Source: SAR324 cluster bacterium (lineage in GTDB: Bacteria > SAR324 > NAC60-12). Taken from it: a stretch of 35,173 nucleotides of DNA. The stretch is taken from the NCBI GenBank assembly GCA_029245725.1, contig JAQWOT010000332.1, positions 1-35,173 on the forward strand. Direction: 5' to 3'. Within the stretch, counting starts at the first letter, position 1, and each line of letters opens with the position of its first letter. This document shows positions 15,490 through 23,923 of this stretch, piece after piece. The notes beneath the pieces were generated by a model that was not told the DNA's origin, did not search any database, and saw only the letters and a program-made list of their open reading frames with translations. A program made the translations under genes and the position numbers.

Positions 15490-15936
15490 ATGGAAACGAG
15501 AATACCGGTCATAGAAGCACTAAAAAAGATTGGATGTGCCAGAAATACACTCTATAAATTGATGAATCTTCACGGAATTGAATCAACCCGAGAAGGGAAT
15601 CAGCGATTTCTGAAAAAAGATGATTATGAAAAATTATTTGAACTCTATCAGACAACTATTAGGAAAAGAAAAACACAGGAAAAGTCACGGATCTCAAAAC
15701 TGCCCAAAGAAGCGGATGCTCGCTTGGAGCAATTGATTGAAGTGGCTTGGACTGAGAGACAACTAAATGCCCGTCTGACTGAGGAGATCAAGGAATTGAA
15801 AGAGCAGATCAAGAATTTGCTGGAACTGAATGCTGAACTGGTGAAGAGTAATTTGCACCTCATTGGCTCGGTTCGGCACTCACTGGATGCCCAGACTCGA
15901 CGACAACAAGCTGAGTCTTCTCCCGAGGATATTTGA
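15490..15936 (+). CDS. Small MerR/HTH_17-like DNA-binding protein with coiled coil
   Basis: 148 residues with a good AGGAGA RBS. Residues about 4-52 look like a MerR/excisionase-type winged helix: VIEALKKIGCARNTLYKLMN is the HTH and STREGNQRFLKKDDYEKL the wing and following helix (compare the R-x-G-x-R-x-F pattern). A basic linker (RKRKTQEKSR) follows, and residues about 75-125 have heptad-like leucines (LEQLIEVAW, LTEEIKELKEQIKNLLELNAELVKS) predicting a dimerising coiled coil. The C-terminus is polar. It is probably a cytoplasmic transcription factor, or possibly a partition or replication accessory factor, as similar architectures occur on plasmids. It may control the gamma-glutamyltransferase homologue 64 bp downstream. 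I do not recognise a named family. Confidence 0.7.
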   Translation: METRIPVIEALKKIGCARNTLYKLMNLHGIESTREGNQRFLKKDDYEKLFELYQTTIRKRKTQEKSRISKLPKEADARLEQLIEVAWTERQLNARLTEEIKELKEQIKNLLELNAELVKSNLHLIGSVRHSLDAQTRRQQAESSPEDI

Positions 15937-16000
15937 TCACTACCCAAGTCATCTCAGTTAGATTCCAGTCCAGATAGAGGTTTAATTTTAGAGGAGCCAC

Positions 16001-17587
16001 ATGGAGAACTTTTCTTGGGCGATGCCCTACGCGTCTCGCAGAATGCCAATTTTTGCAGAAAACATGGTGGCGACCTCGCAACCACTAGCAGCTCAGGCCG
16101 GTTTGCGGATGCTTCAGGATGGAGGCAATGCAGTAGATGCAGCGCTGGCGACTGCCATCACCCTGACGGTAGTCGAACCGGTGATGAATGGCATTGGCTC
16201 TGACGCTTTCTGTATTCTCTGGGATGGTCAACAACTACATGGGTTGAATGCTTCAGGACGTTCACCAGCTGCATGGACGCCCGAGCGCTTTTCGGGCCTT
16301 GAGGAAATGCCTCAGCGGGGTTGGGAGGCAATCACAGTGCCTGGATGTGTCTCAGCCTGGGTGGCGCTATCCAAGCGATTTGGCCATCTACCCTTTGAAA
16401 AATTATTCAAACCTGCGATCCGTTATGCTGAATCTGGGTTCCAAGTTGGTCCTGTCTCGTCAGAAATGTGGGAAGAATCCGTCGAGACTCTCAGCAAGTT
16501 TGAGGAATTTCGTAGAGTTTTCCTGCCCCAGGGAAGAGCTCTTCAAACAGGAGAAAGGTTTCAAAACCCGGATCAAGCCAAAACACTGAAATTGATTGCA
16601 GAAACTAAGGGTGAAGCATTCTATCGAGGTGTTTTGGCTGAGCAGATCATTGCTGACTCAACAAGGCATGGAGGTGCAATGACTCTTACAGATTTAGACC
16701 AACATCAATGTGACTGGGTGGGTACGGTCTCTCAGGAATTCATGGGTCATGAACTTCATGAAATCCCCCCTAATGGTCAGGGCCTGGCTGCCTTAATTGC
16801 CCTGGGCATTCTGAGATATCTGCCCATCAAAAATTGGCCTGTTGATTCAGCTGATAGTCTGCACATCCAAATTGAAGCGATGAAACTAGCTTTGGCGGAC
16901 ACTTATCGCTATTTTGCTGATCCCTCATCTATGGAAGTGACTGCTGAGAATTTGTTGAATGAGGATTATCTCAAGAAACGCTCACAACTCATCGATTTGA
17001 GTAAAGCTCAGGAGATGGGCCATGGGGTTCCCAAACCAAGCGGTACGGTGTACCTGACTGCCGCCGATCAAAACGGAATGATGGTCTCCTACATTCAGTC
17101 GAACTACATGGGCTTTGGTTCAGGAATTGTGGTGCCAGGAACAGGGATCAGTCTGCAGAACCGGGCAGTCGGTTTTAATCTGAAGGAGGGCCACCCGAAT
17201 CAGGTGGGTAGTGGTAAGCGACCATTCCATACGATCATTCCAGCGTTTTTGATGAAGGAGGGTCACCCAGTAATGAGCTTTGGGATGATGGCTGGACCCA
17301 TGCAGGCTCAAGGACACGTACAACTTATGTTGCGAATGTTCGCTTATGGTCAGAATCCACAAGCCGCCGCTGACGGTCCTCGATGGCAGGTGCTAGAGGG
17401 ACAAAATGTTGCAATTGAAGAAGACTTTCCAGCAGATGTACTGAGACAACTCGAAGCCCGTGGTCATCAACTACATCGTAAACCTCGACAACCTTTCTTT
17501 GGTGGAGCCCAATTAATCTATCGGATGAAAGATGGCTATTGCGGTGCCTCAGAGCCCCGTAAGGAAGGGCAGGTCGTTGGCTTCTAG
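16001..17587 (+). CDS. Gamma-glutamyltransferase-family Ntn hydrolase, cytoplasmic
   Basis: 528 residues, normal GGT size, with a strong GAGGAG RBS. MVATSQPLAAQAGLRMLQDGGNAVDAALA and VVEPVMNGIGSDAF are the conserved GGT N-terminal blocks. The autoprocessing nucleophile is probably T349 in SGTVYLTAAD; canonical GGTs have TTHxS, whereas GTVYLT is found in GGT-like amidohydrolases such as HpxW (oxamate amidohydrolase) and acylases. GSGIVVPGTGISLQNR matches the GGT C-terminal block. There is no signal peptide, unlike periplasmic GGTs, so it should work in the cytoplasm on an amide or gamma-glutamyl compound rather than salvage periplasmic glutathione. It follows the HTH gene on the same strand and converges with the ABC permease. 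Confidence 0.85.
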   Translation: MENFSWAMPYASRRMPIFAENMVATSQPLAAQAGLRMLQDGGNAVDAALATAITLTVVEPVMNGIGSDAFCILWDGQQLHGLNASGRSPAAWTPERFSGLEEMPQRGWEAITVPGCVSAWVALSKRFGHLPFEKLFKPAIRYAESGFQVGPVSSEMWEESVETLSKFEEFRRVFLPQGRALQTGERFQNPDQAKTLKLIAETKGEAFYRGVLAEQIIADSTRHGGAMTLTDLDQHQCDWVGTVSQEFMGHELHEIPPNGQGLAALIALGILRYLPIKNWPVDSADSLHIQIEAMKLALADTYRYFADPSSMEVTAENLLNEDYLKKRSQLIDLSKAQEMGHGVPKPSGTVYLTAADQNGMMVSYIQSNYMGFGSGIVVPGTGISLQNRAVGFNLKEGHPNQVGSGKRPFHTIIPAFLMKEGHPVMSFGMMAGPMQAQGHVQLMLRMFAYGQNPQAAADGPRWQVLEGQNVAIEEDFPADVLRQLEARGHQLHRKPRQPFFGGAQLIYRMKDGYCGASEPRKEGQVVGF

Positions 17588-17695
17588 AAAATCGAAAAAT
17601 GTATAAATTAACAATATTTTTATATGTTTAAGTTGAACTACAATTAGTGTTCTTAAATGATTTCAAATTAAGCATAAAATTCTTGATTCTATTCT

Positions 17696-18664
17696 TCAAA
17701 CATTAAATGACAGCTTCCTATCTCTGAAATTGTTAATAGTTACTGCAATTAGGACAATTATACCCATAATGAACAATTGCCAGAAGTAGTCAACACCTGC
17801 AATTACAAGAGCGTTGGTCATCATTGAAAGAAGTATAGCTCCCAATAAAGTACCAAAAACTGTTCCTTTGCCACCAAATAGGCTAGTCCCACCTATGATG
17901 ACTGCAGCAATCACATGAATTTCCATGGATGTTCCTATTGTAGCTTGGGTTGAATCAATTCTTGCAATCATAATCAAACCACCCAGTGCAACACACAAGC
18001 CCATGAAGCTGTAGACCAATATCTCAATGATTTTGACATTAATTCCAGCTAATCGAGCTGCCTCACGGTTTCCCCCGATCGATCTTACATGTAATCCAAA
18101 TTTAGTTCTGTTAAAAAGCCAAGCACCGAAGAGAGCAAAAATTAAAGATATCAAAACCGGTATTGGAATTCCTAAGATTTCACCTTGACCAAACCATGTT
18201 AAAGATTCAGGTAATCCATAATGCATTTTACCAGCAGAATGAACAAGCGCTAGTCCCCTAAGACTTACCATTACTCCAAGAGTTGCTATGAAGGGAGGTA
18301 TATTTATATATGAGATGAGATATCCGGTGAAAGCCCCCAAGATACCACCCATCAAGAACATCAAAATTACACCTATAAAAGGGTTCAATCCACCTTTAAT
18401 TAGTTCAAAATTTATAACAGTAATTAAAGCGAGTAAAGAGCCCACTGACAAATCAATCCCAGCAGCTGCAATTACAAATGTCATTCCCACTGCTAGAATA
18501 ATATAATATGAAGCCTGAGTTAAAATGTTTAACAGGTTAGTGGTGGTGGCAAATTTCGGATTTATGAATGAAAAAATGATCGCAAGCAGGATAACAACAA
18601 TTGTTAAACCAATTCCTTGAAAAATCCATTTTTTATCTGCGTGGCCAATTGAAAGTTCTGACAT
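17696..18664 (-). CDS. Sugar ABC transporter permease (RbsC/FrcC type)
   Basis: About 322 residues from ATG 18664; a TTG at 18694 would add ten residues and overlap the ATPase gene by 14 bp. Neither start has a good RBS. Eight to ten hydrophobic helices are visible. The cytoplasmic loop NREAARLAGINVKIIEILVYSFMGLCVALGG, with the EAA-like RLAGI motif, is typical of the RbsC/AraH/XylH permease family, and AAGIDLSVGSLLAL is the conserved N-terminal block. It forms the homodimeric inner-membrane pore for a pentose- or hexose-type substrate. Last gene of the minus-strand SBP-ATPase-permease cassette. Confidence 0.93.
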   Translation of the reverse strand: MSELSIGHADKKWIFQGIGLTIVVILLAIIFSFINPKFATTTNLLNILTQASYYIILAVGMTFVIAAAGIDLSVGSLLALITVINFELIKGGLNPFIGVILMFLMGGILGAFTGYLISYINIPPFIATLGVMVSLRGLALVHSAGKMHYGLPESLTWFGQGEILGIPIPVLISLIFALFGAWLFNRTKFGLHVRSIGGNREAARLAGINVKIIEILVYSFMGLCVALGGLIMIARIDSTQATIGTSMEIHVIAAVIIGGTSLFGGKGTVFGTLLGAILLSMMTNALVIAGVDYFWQLFIMGIIVLIAVTINNFRDRKLSFNV

Positions 18665-18680
18665 AATATCTTGTAAATTT

Positions 18681-19424
18681 TTATGATGTGCCAAACGTAA
18701 TAAGTTTTACAACTTCTTCCCGTGTAGTGTTTTTTGAATCTAATACGTTTAGTAGTTTGCCATTCTTCATTACAGCGATACGATCCGAAAGTCGAAATAC
18801 ATGCTCCAAATTGTGACTGATTATCAAAACTCCAATATTTTCTGATTTCATTTTTTCAATCAAATTCAGCACCTTACTTCCCTCATCTACCCCGAGCGCT
18901 GCCATCGGTTCATCCATAATCACAAGTTTGACTTTCTGAAGTAGTAATCTGCTGATTGCTATTGTCTGCCTCTGCCCACCTGATAAGTGAACAACAGCGT
19001 CATTCAGCTTTGGTAACTTGATACTGAATTGTTCCAGTAGCTGCTTTGTTTCTTCTCTCATTCTTTGATTATCCAATTGAGGGAAAATTCCAAAAACTTT
19101 TTTCTGCAGCTCGCGCCCTAAAAATACATTCTCTGGAACATTTAATGTGTCAATCAAACCCAATCCCTGATGCAAACAGCCAATACCATATTCGCTGGCT
19201 CTATTTGGACTTTCGAGCTTCACTTCATTATTTTCAATTTCAATAATCCCATCATCCGGTAACTGGACCCCAGCAATTGTTCTCACAAAAGTCGACTTGC
19301 CAGCTCCATTATCCCCAACCAAAGACAAGATCTCACCAGATTTTATTTCGATATTTATATTGTCAATAGCTTTTAGTCCTCCGTAACTTTTGGTAAGATT
19401 CTTAGTAATTAAAAAAGGCTTCAT
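18681..19424 (-). CDS. Sugar ABC transporter ATPase, single-domain (FrcA-like)
   Basis: 247 residues, one nucleotide-binding domain only: Walker A GDNGAGKST (38-46), Q-loop near HQGLG (85-89), signature LSGGQ (147-151), Walker B LVIMDEP (167-173) and H-loop in ISHN (202-205). RbsA/XylG have two such domains fused (about 500 residues); single-domain ATPases of this group are known from FrcA of rhizobia, so this is not truncated. It couples ATP hydrolysis to the permease in the cytoplasm. The start at 19424 is 107 bp downstream of the binding-protein gene; this gap holds an imperfect stem-loop. Confidence 0.93.
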   Translation of the reverse strand: MKPFLITKNLTKSYGGLKAIDNINIEIKSGEILSLVGDNGAGKSTFVRTIAGVQLPDDGIIEIENNEVKLESPNRASEYGIGCLHQGLGLIDTLNVPENVFLGRELQKKVFGIFPQLDNQRMREETKQLLEQFSIKLPKLNDAVVHLSGGQRQTIAISRLLLQKVKLVIMDEPMAALGVDEGSKVLNLIEKMKSENIGVLIISHNLEHVFRLSDRIAVMKNGKLLNVLDSKNTTREEVVKLITFGTS

Positions 19425-19460
19425 CTTTAGTATTTTTCTGATTTGATTCTGAATTTAATA

Positions 19461-19516
19461 GGGCTGATCCTGAAACTGAATAAAAGCTGGCCTTGTCATC
19501 ATTTCAATATCAGCCT
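19461..19516 (-). repeat. Imperfect intercistronic stem-loop after the Frc-type binding-protein gene
   Basis: GGCTGAT (19462-19468) pairs with ATCAGCC (19509-19515); inside, after a 2x2 internal loop, TGAAA (19471-19475) pairs with TTTCA (19502-19506), giving 12 paired positions around a 26-nt loop. It lies 16 bp beyond the SBP stop and before the ATPase start, the same place as the hairpins after the other two binding-protein genes here. Likely an mRNA-stabilising or attenuating element. Confidence 0.45.
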
Positions 19517-19531
19517 CATAATTATTTTAAA

Positions 19532-20545
19532 TCATCTTCCCATCTTTGGCTTAGAGTAACGGTTAGAGTAAGTTACGATTTCTTCGGCATCTGACCATCT
19601 GTCAATCATCTTAAATGGGCCAGACCAGCTTTGTGGAGGAGTATCACCCTTACTGTGTGCAACGAATGCGTCAGCCACACCTACACCACTATCGTCAATA
19701 GGCCTCAGAATAGAGGCAGTCAGCCAGCCCTCTTTCATTGCTACTATTTCATCGCCAGTGCCGCCAAAACCCATGGTTGCTATTTGGTCAGATTTTCCAA
19801 TTTGTTTTACAGCTTGGCCGGCCCCTAGACCTATTGTAGTTGAAACACCGTAAATGAGATCAAGATCGTCATGAGCTGCCAGTAGATTCTGGGCAGCATC
19901 GTAGGCTTTACTTCTATCGAAGTCAGTATGGGGGCCGACAATTACTTCTATGTCGGGATATTGTTCAACAACACTTAAGAACCCCGCCATCCTTCTATCA
20001 CTCGCGACTCCAGGGGCACCTTGTAAGATAGCGATTTTACCTTTACCTCCTAGATGCATGCTGGCCCAAGAACCTGAGATTTTCCCACCCAACATGTGTG
20101 AAAAAGCAACATATGTCATTGCTCTTGCCTTTTCATCTTCATGGGGTTCCAAATAGTTATAGACTATAGTTGGCACGTTTGCTTGTTTCAGTTTCCTGAG
20201 TGCTGGGATTGCAGCCTCATATTCTGTGGGCCCCAAAAATACATAATCTACACCTTTTGCAATTACAGATTCTACCTGGGCAAGTTGACCGGCGTGATCA
20301 ACGTGTGACGAGACTGCCAGAGATTGAATCTCGTAATCTACTCCTAATTCATCAAGCCGCCCCTGAATAGCCCAAAACACCCTTTCCCAAGCATCTGAAA
20401 TGTCAAAAGAAGGTGAGAGGTATGCGATCTTCATAGGTTCTGCTTTCCCAACTTTTGGTGAAAAAGTCAGACCCAAAAACAGGGCACTCAGTGCTATCAC
20501 TGTTATTGCAATGGATGATTTGCTGATACCAAATCTATTAGACAT
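19532..20545 (-). CDS. Periplasmic sugar-binding protein of an ABC transporter (Rbs/Frc type)
   Basis: 337 residues from ATG 20545, chosen because GGAGG lies five bases upstream and a signal peptide follows (ITVIALSALFLGLTF, cleavage near GKA). A frame opening at 20629 would add 28 residues without support. The mature protein starts EPMKIAYLSPSF and is a two-lobed periplasmic-binding-protein fold: WERVFWAIQGRLDELG, KGVDYVFLGPTEYEAAIPALRKL, GKIAILQGAPGVASDRRMAGFL and AYDAAQNLLAAHDDLDLIYG are the conserved RbsB-family blocks. It captures a sugar or similar polyol for the FrcBCA-like importer. No sugar kinase or dehydrogenase is linked to the cassette, so the substrate is unknown. Confidence 0.92.
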   Translation of the reverse strand: MSNRFGISKSSIAITVIALSALFLGLTFSPKVGKAEPMKIAYLSPSFDISDAWERVFWAIQGRLDELGVDYEIQSLAVSSHVDHAGQLAQVESVIAKGVDYVFLGPTEYEAAIPALRKLKQANVPTIVYNYLEPHEDEKARAMTYVAFSHMLGGKISGSWASMHLGGKGKIAILQGAPGVASDRRMAGFLSVVEQYPDIEVIVGPHTDFDRSKAYDAAQNLLAAHDDLDLIYGVSTTIGLGAGQAVKQIGKSDQIATMGFGGTGDEIVAMKEGWLTASILRPIDDSGVGVADAFVAHSKGDTPPQSWSGPFKMIDRWSDAEEIVTYSNRYSKPKMGR

Positions 20546-20661
20546 GAAAGCCTCCAATGATGGTCTTACAAATATTCTGGTGGCTTTAGCTACCAGAAGG
20601 ACAATCAATCTGTGTCTTACAAATCTCATTGATAGTCAAGTAATTTATGATTTTTTTGTTT

Positions 20662-20677
20662 TAAATGTTAACATTTA
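20662..20677. promoter_or_regulatory. Perfect 16-bp palindrome in the divergent SBP / SDR region
   Basis: TAAATGTTAACATTTA reads the same on both strands. It lies 117 bp before the SBP start (minus) and 162 bp before the SDR start (plus), a place suited to an operator for either direction. The 293-bp region around it is otherwise AT-rich without a gene. No regulator gene is adjacent. Confidence 0.45.
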
Positions 20678-20838
20678 TTCTAGAAATTTTTGATTAAAAG
20701 CTAGAATTAACTATCTGTTTATAAATGATATCAAATGATGTAAATTTTAAGTTTTCTCTGAAAAAAGTTAGTATGAATAACCCTAGATATATTGTGGAAT
20801 AACTTTAGATCCATGAATTTGTAACTGAATCACCACAT

Positions 20839-21579
20839 ATGGAACTGACCCTAACAGGCAAACGGGTACTGGTCACAGGCGCCTCGAGCGGATTGGGGCT
20901 TCATTTCGCTCAGATTATGGCCAAATCTGGTGCAAAAGTGACTCTGGCTGCGCGTAGGTTCAGCAAAGTTCAAGAAGCTTCAGAAGAAATCTGTATGGAT
21001 GGATATGTTGCGGAAGCCCTGGAGCTTGATGTGACAGATAATATTTCCGTGAAAAAGGCCTTTTCAGCCGATCCCTATGATGTCGTGATCAACAACGCTG
21101 GAATCAGTGGCTCGGGTAGGGCTATGGATATGAAGATTGAAGAATTTGAAAACGTTCTTCAAACCAATCTCACTGGCGTGTTTGCCGTGGCCCAAGCAGC
21201 TGCGCAGCAAATGTCATCTCGTGGTGGTTCGATCATCAACATTGCTTCAATCCTTGGTCTCCGGGTGGCTGTTCAGGTCTCTGCTTATGCTGTTTCAAAG
21301 GCATCGATAGTCCAGCTGACCAAGGCCCTTGCTTTGGAGTGGGCACGCCATCAGATCCGCGTTAATGCACTCTGCCCAGGCTACATTGAGACACCCTTCA
21401 ACAAAGCATTCCTCGAAAGTGAGGCTGGCCAGGCTTTGATCCGCCGAATTCCTCAGCGTCGATTGGGTCAACTTTCTGATCTGGATGCGCCACTTCTTCT
21501 GCTTGCCTCAGATGCCTCCGCCTACATGACTGGATCTGTACTGGTAGTGGATGGGGGTCACCTAGTTTCCAGCTTATAG
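20839..21579 (+). CDS. Short-chain dehydrogenase/reductase (SDR)
   Basis: 246 residues, classical SDR. Cofactor motif TGASSGLG (13-20), NNAG (85-88), catalytic S137 and Y150-x-x-x-K154, plus the C-terminal MTGSVLVVDGG. AARR at 37-40 at the end of the second strand, with Arg in place of Asp, suggests NADPH rather than NADH. First gene of the region E operon, 7 bp before the acyl-CoA dehydrogenase. In the levulinate (Lva) pathway an SDR, LvaD, reduces a 4-oxoacyl-CoA to the 4-hydroxyacyl-CoA; the same neighbours here suggest the same job. A 3-hydroxyacyl-CoA dehydrogenase role acting after the MaoC hydratase is the main alternative. Confidence 0.92.
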   Translation: MELTLTGKRVLVTGASSGLGLHFAQIMAKSGAKVTLAARRFSKVQEASEEICMDGYVAEALELDVTDNISVKKAFSADPYDVVINNAGISGSGRAMDMKIEEFENVLQTNLTGVFAVAQAAAQQMSSRGGSIINIASILGLRVAVQVSAYAVSKASIVQLTKALALEWARHQIRVNALCPGYIETPFNKAFLESEAGQALIRRIPQRRLGQLSDLDAPLLLLASDASAYMTGSVLVVDGGHLVSSL

Positions 21580-21586
21580 GATTGAC

Positions 21587-22792
21587 TTGGATTTCACGAT
21601 CTCACCAGAAATAGCCTCATTGCGTGATCGAATAGCTAGATTTGTCGATCAAGATGTCTTACCTGTTGAAACAGATCGCTCGACTTGGGACCCACATGAG
21701 AATATTGGGTATGAGGCACTTCAAACATTGAGACAAAAGGCTCGCCAAGAAGGACTATGGTGTCTGCAACTTTCCCCGGAAGCTGGAGGACTAGGCCTTG
21801 GTAAGATGGGAATGTCGGTCTGTTACGAAGCAATGAACAGGTCGATTTTTGGGCCAGTAGTTTTTAACTCTGCGGCTCCAGACGATGGCAATATGATGGT
21901 GCTTGAAAAACTGGGCACTGCTGAGCAGAAAGCTTACTGGTTAGCTCCCATTGCAGACGGTGTTGTGCGTTCAGCGTTTGTGATGACAGAGCCTGCCCCA
22001 GGTTCAGGTTCTGATCCAGGCATGATGCAAACATGGGCAAAAAGAGATGGCGATGATTACGTAATTGAAGGAAAGAAATGGTTCATTACAGGTGCTGAGG
22101 GGGCAGCCCATTTCATTTTGATCGCACGCACCTCTGAAGATGCTCGCCGAGGGCACACTGCTTTTTTGTTTCATCGTGATAACCCGGGTTGGGAAATCGT
22201 TCGCCGTATTCCGATTATGGGACCTGAGGAACACGGTGGCCATTGTGAATTGAATTTTAACGCGCTACGAATTCCCAAGGAGAATATTCTTTTAGAGGAA
22301 GGCCGTGGCCTGAAAGTTATCCAGACTAGGTTGGGTCCTGCAAGGCTCACTCACTGTATGCGCTGGCTTGGGCTAGCTAAACGGTGTGTTGAAATTGCCA
22401 GTGAATATGCAGTCCGCCGAGAAGGATTCGGAGTTAAATTGTTTGAGCGTGAGAGCGTCCAAATGATGCTGGGTGATCTTGCGATGCAGATCGAAGTAGG
22501 CCGAATGCTGGTCATGAAAGCTGCTTGGGAAATCGACCGCGGCGGCTTTGCACAGAGAGAGGTCTCCATGGCCAAGATCCAGGTTGCCAATCTGTTATCC
22601 AAGGCAGCAGATGTTGCCATTCAAATCAATGGGGCACGGGGCTACTCAAAAGACACTATTCTTGAGTGGATTTATCGCTATGCCCGTCAGGCCAGATTGG
22701 TGGATGGAGCTGATGAAGTGCATAAAATGGTGTTGAACGGGTATCTGGAGAAAGAAGGTAATGATTTCTGGAATTGGGGGGTCGGAGAGTGA
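21587..22792 (+). CDS. Acyl-CoA dehydrogenase of the ACAD10/ACAD11 (LvaC-like) type
   Basis: 401 residues from TTG 21587 (TAGGA upstream, 7 bp after the SDR stop). FAD-binding block MTEPAPGSGSD (133-143), WFITGAEGA and the C-terminal IYRYARQARLVDGADEVHKM are present. Two features point to the ACAD10/11 group: G250-PARLTHCMRWLG (250-262), where classical enzymes often have the catalytic-helix Glu or other residues, and D-G-A-D-E-V-H (373-379) in place of the Y-E-G-T loop. ACAD10/11 enzymes and LvaC act on 4-phosphoacyl-CoA, losing phosphate to give an enoyl-CoA. The stop overlaps the phosphotransferase start by one base (TGATG), so translation is coupled to the kinase that would make that substrate. 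Flavoprotein of the cytoplasm. Confidence 0.9.
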   Translation: MDFTISPEIASLRDRIARFVDQDVLPVETDRSTWDPHENIGYEALQTLRQKARQEGLWCLQLSPEAGGLGLGKMGMSVCYEAMNRSIFGPVVFNSAAPDDGNMMVLEKLGTAEQKAYWLAPIADGVVRSAFVMTEPAPGSGSDPGMMQTWAKRDGDDYVIEGKKWFITGAEGAAHFILIARTSEDARRGHTAFLFHRDNPGWEIVRRIPIMGPEEHGGHCELNFNALRIPKENILLEEGRGLKVIQTRLGPARLTHCMRWLGLAKRCVEIASEYAVRREGFGVKLFERESVQMMLGDLAMQIEVGRMLVMKAAWEIDRGGFAQREVSMAKIQVANLLSKAADVAIQINGARGYSKDTILEWIYRYARQARLVDGADEVHKMVLNGYLEKEGNDFWNWGVGE

Positions 22793-23835
22793 TGAAGGCC
22801 GATTTGAATGGTGAAGTGGATTTTAATGAGGAATCACTTGGGCGCTTTTTAACAGCAAGGCTTGGGGCTGATTGTGGAATATTTCAGTTGAGCAGAATCA
22901 GTGGAGGTCAATCAAATCCAACGTATTTCTTGAATTGGGGTGAGCAAAATCTAGTACTGAGAAAGCAACCGAATGGTCCAATCTTGAAAGGTGCCCATGC
23001 AGTTGACCGTGAATATAGAGTACTCGAGGTGCTTCACCTAACGTCTGTTCCTGTACCTGAGCCTGTCTTGTATTGTGCTGAGCCAGAGTTGCTGGGAACC
23101 CCCTTTTACCTGATGCAGCGAGTAGAGGGACGTGTGTTCACTGAGACTTCATTATCGGAGTTGCCAGCGGAGGAACGTACTCCGATTTGGATGGCTGTTG
23201 CCGAGACACTGGCCAGTCTTCATTCAATTCGGCCTGAGGAGGTCGGACTGGCTGATTATGGAAAACCAGGCAACTATTTCGAACGGCAAATCTCACGTTG
23301 GGTAAGGCAGTATCAGAACTCACCATCTAGACCCATTCAACCGATTGAGGATCTGTACGATTGGCTGTTGGGAAATCTACCAGCAGATGATGGCGCGGTT
23401 TCGCTGTGTCATGGAGATTTCCGTCTGGGAAACTTACTGTTTCACCCAACCGAAGTGAGAGTATCGGCAATTCTTGATTGGGAACTCTCTACATTGGGAC
23501 ACCCTCTAGCAGATCTTGGCTTTTGTTGTATGCCCTGGCATACCTCACCCGATGAATATGGCGGTCTGCTGGGTTTTGATCTGAATGAGCTTGCCTTACC
23601 AACCGAGGAAGATTTTGTAGGTCGGTACATGGCTTCTCTCAATCAAGTGTCAACACCTCAACCCTTTCATACTGCGTTTGCGCTTTACCGATTTGCAGTA
23701 ATCTTTGTTGGAATTGCAGATCGGGCCCGAGAAGGTAATGCAGCAGATCCCAAAGCAAAAACTCTTGGTCCTCTGGCGGAACACTTTGCAGTGAGGGGAC
23801 TGGAAATTTCAAAAGGAATTCCTCATGCTTTTTGA
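22792..23835 (+). CDS. ACAD11-type phosphotransferase (aminoglycoside phosphotransferase fold), probable 4-hydroxyacyl-CoA kinase
   Basis: 347 residues from ATG 22792, which overlaps the preceding TGA; GGAG lies upstream. The APH-fold kinase motifs are complete: nucleotide-binding loop SGGQSNPTY (38-46), ATP lysine K58 in LRKQP, catalytic loop H207-GDFRLGN214 and metal Asp in LDWE (D229). YFERQISRWVRQY (162-174) is conserved in the ACAD10/11-like kinases and in LvaA, not in antibiotic kinases. These phosphorylate the 4-hydroxyl of a 4-hydroxyacyl-CoA so that the partner dehydrogenase can eliminate phosphate. In mammals kinase and dehydrogenase are fused in one protein; here they are separate but translationally coupled. 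No LvaB-like small partner is seen. Antibiotic resistance is unlikely. Confidence 0.88.
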   Translation: MKADLNGEVDFNEESLGRFLTARLGADCGIFQLSRISGGQSNPTYFLNWGEQNLVLRKQPNGPILKGAHAVDREYRVLEVLHLTSVPVPEPVLYCAEPELLGTPFYLMQRVEGRVFTETSLSELPAEERTPIWMAVAETLASLHSIRPEEVGLADYGKPGNYFERQISRWVRQYQNSPSRPIQPIEDLYDWLLGNLPADDGAVSLCHGDFRLGNLLFHPTEVRVSAILDWELSTLGHPLADLGFCCMPWHTSPDEYGGLLGFDLNELALPTEEDFVGRYMASLNQVSTPQPFHTAFALYRFAVIFVGIADRAREGNAADPKAKTLGPLAEHFAVRGLEISKGIPHAF

Positions 23836-23839
23836 ATTG

Positions 23840-23884
23840 AATTTCTATTTTAGAAATTGATTTCCTGTAAGGACAATTCTTACA
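23840..23884. repeat. Two adjacent inverted repeats between the kinase and MaoC genes
   Basis: AATTTCTA-ttt-TAGAAATT (23840-23858) is a perfect 8-bp repeat with a 3-nt loop; TGTAAG-gacaatt-CTTACA (23866-23884) is a 6-bp repeat with a 7-nt spacer. Both lie in the 88-bp gap, the only wide gap in the region E gene run. They could be a weak intercistronic RNA structure or an operator for separate MaoC transcription. Confidence 0.4.
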
Positions 23885-23923
23885 CATAAAACATCTAAAA
23901 GAAGCCCCAAGTGGAAAGAAGGA

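Noticed and set aside
18681-19424. Truncated RbsA ATPase
   Set aside because: Single-domain ATPases are normal in FrcA-type systems, and the domain is complete with all motifs.
22792-23835. Aminoglycoside resistance kinase
   Set aside because: The APH-type fold is shared, but the ACAD11-like motifs and the overlapping acyl-CoA dehydrogenase point to acyl-CoA metabolism.
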